A DNA stretch of 64,000 nucleotides from Dryocola sp. LX212 (GTDB lineage: Bacteria; Pseudomonadota; Gammaproteobacteria; Enterobacterales; Enterobacteriaceae): positions 2,356,001-2,420,000 of the forward strand of contig CP167917.1 in NCBI GenBank assembly GCA_041504365.1. The letters run 5' to 3'. The translations under genes were made by a program, and so were the position numbers. The notes under the pieces were generated by a model that was given only the letters and a program-made list of their open reading frames with translations, had not been told where the DNA came from and did not search any database. Shown here one piece after another: positions 62,685 to 64,000 of the stretch (within the stretch, counting starts at the first letter, position 1; every line of letters starts with the position of its first letter).

Positions 62685-64000
62685 TTAGCCTTTGGCTTTT
62701 CCCGGCAGGGTTTTCATCAGTTCGTCCGGGCTGATGGTCGCCACGATGCTGCCGGGGAGCGGCATCTTAAGAATATGATTTTTCATCTTGCCGATGACGT
62801 GCATCTCGCACGGACGGCAGTCGAACTTCAGCGTCAGCACCTCGTCGCCGTGGACCAGCTGCATTGGGGTAGCGCGCCAGCTCTTGATATTGCCTTTCGC
62901 CTGCTTCGGGCAGAGGTTAAACGCAAAGCGCAGGCAGTGTTTGGTGATCATTACCGGCACTTCGCCCTTCTCTTCGTGGGCTTCATACGCGGCATCAATA
63001 AGCTTCACGCCATAGCGCTGATAAAACTCGCGCGCTTTGTGGTTGTAGACGTTAGCAAGAAACGTCAGGTGCTCTTCAGGATATACCGGCGCAGGTACCG
63101 AAACCGCTTTGCGGGAGCCGCGCTGATACTGCGCTAAACGCGCTTCAGTCAGCGCATCGACCGCATCACGGCGAAGCTGGTTTAGCAGGCTGTTCGGGAC
63201 AAAGTACGGCTCAGGCAAGGTGATGTTGACCTGGCGCGCGGAGTACATGGTCTGCCCGAGCTTAGTCAGACCGTCGCGCAGATTGTCATAGGCTTTTTGC
63301 GGGTTGTTCGCGGCTTCAAACTGCCCCTCAAGCGTTTTCGTTATACTCACGCCCTCTTCGCTGGTCAGCGTCAGTACCAGCTGCTCCTGCCAGCCGCTCA
63401 GCTCCATATCCACCGCCACTCGCCTTTCGCTGGAGGTTTTCAGCAGCGCCTGCTGCCAGTTATGGTCGAGGTTGCGGTTCAGCGGATGGTGTGAGCGCAG
63501 ATTTTTCAGCGTCTCCGGCATTTCATTCGGCCAGACGCGATACTGATTTTTACCCGTTTTCTCGACGGTGTTCGCGCGGAAGCCAACGATTTCACGTTTG
63601 ATCAGCACGTTCAGACCGTCGCCGTTGGTTAGTTCATCCTTAACGGCAACGTCCAGATGATCTTTGCCAACCTTCAGCACTTCACCCACCTGCAGGCCGA
63701 TGAATTTCGGGGAGTCAAAGGCGCCAATGTCGATTTTACGTTCATTCACGAAGTAGTCGGTGCTGCCACGGTGGAACGTTTTATCCGGGGACGGAATAAA
63801 GAAGTGGGACGTGCGGCCCGAAGAGGCGCGAACCAGGTCGGTACGGCTCTCCATCAGCTCATCAAGCAGCTGACGATAATAAGAGGTAATGTTTTTCACA
63901 TAGCTCATATCTTTGTAACGCCCTTCAATCTTGAAGGAGCGTACACCCGCCTCTACCAGCGCCGCAAGGTTGGCGCTCTGGTCGTTATCTTTCATCGACA
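62685..64000 (-). CDS. rlhA: 23S rRNA 5-hydroxycytidine C2501 synthase RlhA (5' end outside window)
   Basis: C-terminal 438 residues of about 650 (E. coli RlhA/YdcP); the start is beyond the right edge. U32 peptidase-family protein that hydroxylates C2501 of 23S rRNA. Visible: AALVEAGVRSFKIEGRYKDMSYV, an insert domain, and a C-terminal domain with cysteines in ITKHCLRFAFNLCPKQ and FDCRPCEMHVIG that likely bind a [4Fe-4S] cluster. Confidence 0.93.
   Translation of the reverse strand, partial: SMKDNDQSANLAALVEAGVRSFKIEGRYKDMSYVKNITSYYRQLLDELMESRTDLVRASSGRTSHFFIPSPDKTFHRGSTDYFVNERKIDIGAFDSPKFIGLQVGEVLKVGKDHLDVAVKDELTNGDGLNVLIKREIVGFRANTVEKTGKNQYRVWPNEMPETLKNLRSHHPLNRNLDHNWQQALLKTSSERRVAVDMELSGWQEQLVLTLTSEEGVSITKTLEGQFEAANNPQKAYDNLRDGLTKLGQTMYSARQVNITLPEPYFVPNSLLNQLRRDAVDALTEARLAQYQRGSRKAVSVPAPVYPEEHLTFLANVYNHKAREFYQRYGVKLIDAAYEAHEEKGEVPVMITKHCLRFAFNLCPKQAKGNIKSWRATPMQLVHGDEVLTLKFDCRPCEMHVIGKMKNHILKMPLPGSIVATISPDELMKTLPGKAKG

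Noticed and set aside
1-64000. CRISPR arrays, rRNA operons, intact insertion sequences
   Set aside because: None seen: no regularly spaced repeats, no rRNA-like sequence and no transposase frames in the window.

Overview
The window is chromosomal DNA of an enterobacterium (order Enterobacterales, family Enterobacteriaceae in the broad sense). The gene order ldhA-hslJ-ydbJ-ydbK, ttcA-fnrS-zntB, mppA-mpaA-ycjG-tpx-tyrR-ycjF-ycjX-pspDCBA/pspF, sapABCDF-fabI-yciW-rnb-pdeR is close to Escherichia coli, but the first 12 kb and the rpf region are not. A chromosomal class A beta-lactamase, a second Gcd-type PQQ dehydrogenase, feaB/feaR without tynA next to them, and an RpfF-type signal synthase point to a genus outside Escherichia/Salmonella (Cedecea, Kosakonia, Leclercia or Enterobacter-like lineages are possible). 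I cannot fix the genus from sequence alone.

Layout. 1-11 kb: a chemoreceptor (cut by the left edge, with a sigma-28 promoter), a class A beta-lactamase, a YdeP-type molybdopterin oxidoreductase, a membrane PQQ dehydrogenase, an ArsR-type regulator divergent from a monooxygenase/TauE-SafE pair, and a rhodanese/FtrA divergent pair. 11-12 kb: a compact PhoP-dependent module, with the 31-aa membrane protein MgtS and the MgrR-type small RNA converging on each other, each behind its own PhoP box. 12-21 kb: RcnB-like protein, feaB/feaR with two FeaR boxes, the ydbH-ynbE-ydbL envelope lipid-homeostasis operon, ldhA, a 0.65-kb intergenic block built from two inverted copies of a structured repeat, hslJ and ydbJ. 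21-32 kb: ydbK, dbpA, an AriR-like protein, a tRNA-like element, and a 2.5-kb remnant of a Rac-type integrative element in ttcA (20-bp att duplication, displaced original ttcA start, orphan fimbrial adhesin, truncated integrase), then ttcA, a hidden proline-rich small protein, fnrS and zntB. 32-45 kb: ybiI-like, mppA, mpaA, ycjG (murein peptide recycling), tpx, tyrR, ycjFX and the psp stress regulon with a sigma-54 promoter. 45-57 kb: a secreted tyrosine phosphatase fused to an autotransporter barrel, sapABCDF, fabI, yciW, rnb. 57-64 kb: a diffusible-signal-factor (DSF) system, the receptor/cyclic-di-GMP enzyme RpfR (E. coli PdeR) and the signal synthase RpfF, facing each other and separated by a WaaY-like kinase and a decayed Hcp/putative immunity module flanked by direct repeats; then rlhA, cut by the right edge.

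Most interesting points: (1) the RpfR/RpfF system and the cargo lodged in it; (2) two inverted, diverged copies of an about 285-bp element whose helices change by paired substitutions, suggesting an undescribed structured RNA or DNA element; (3) a 137-bp element with terminal inverted repeats, present twice, each time sandwiched between two copies of the local transcription terminator; (4) a phosphatase-autotransporter fusion; (5) replacement of the ttcA 5' end by an integrated element; (6) SapF carrying Gln at the usual Walker B glutamate.
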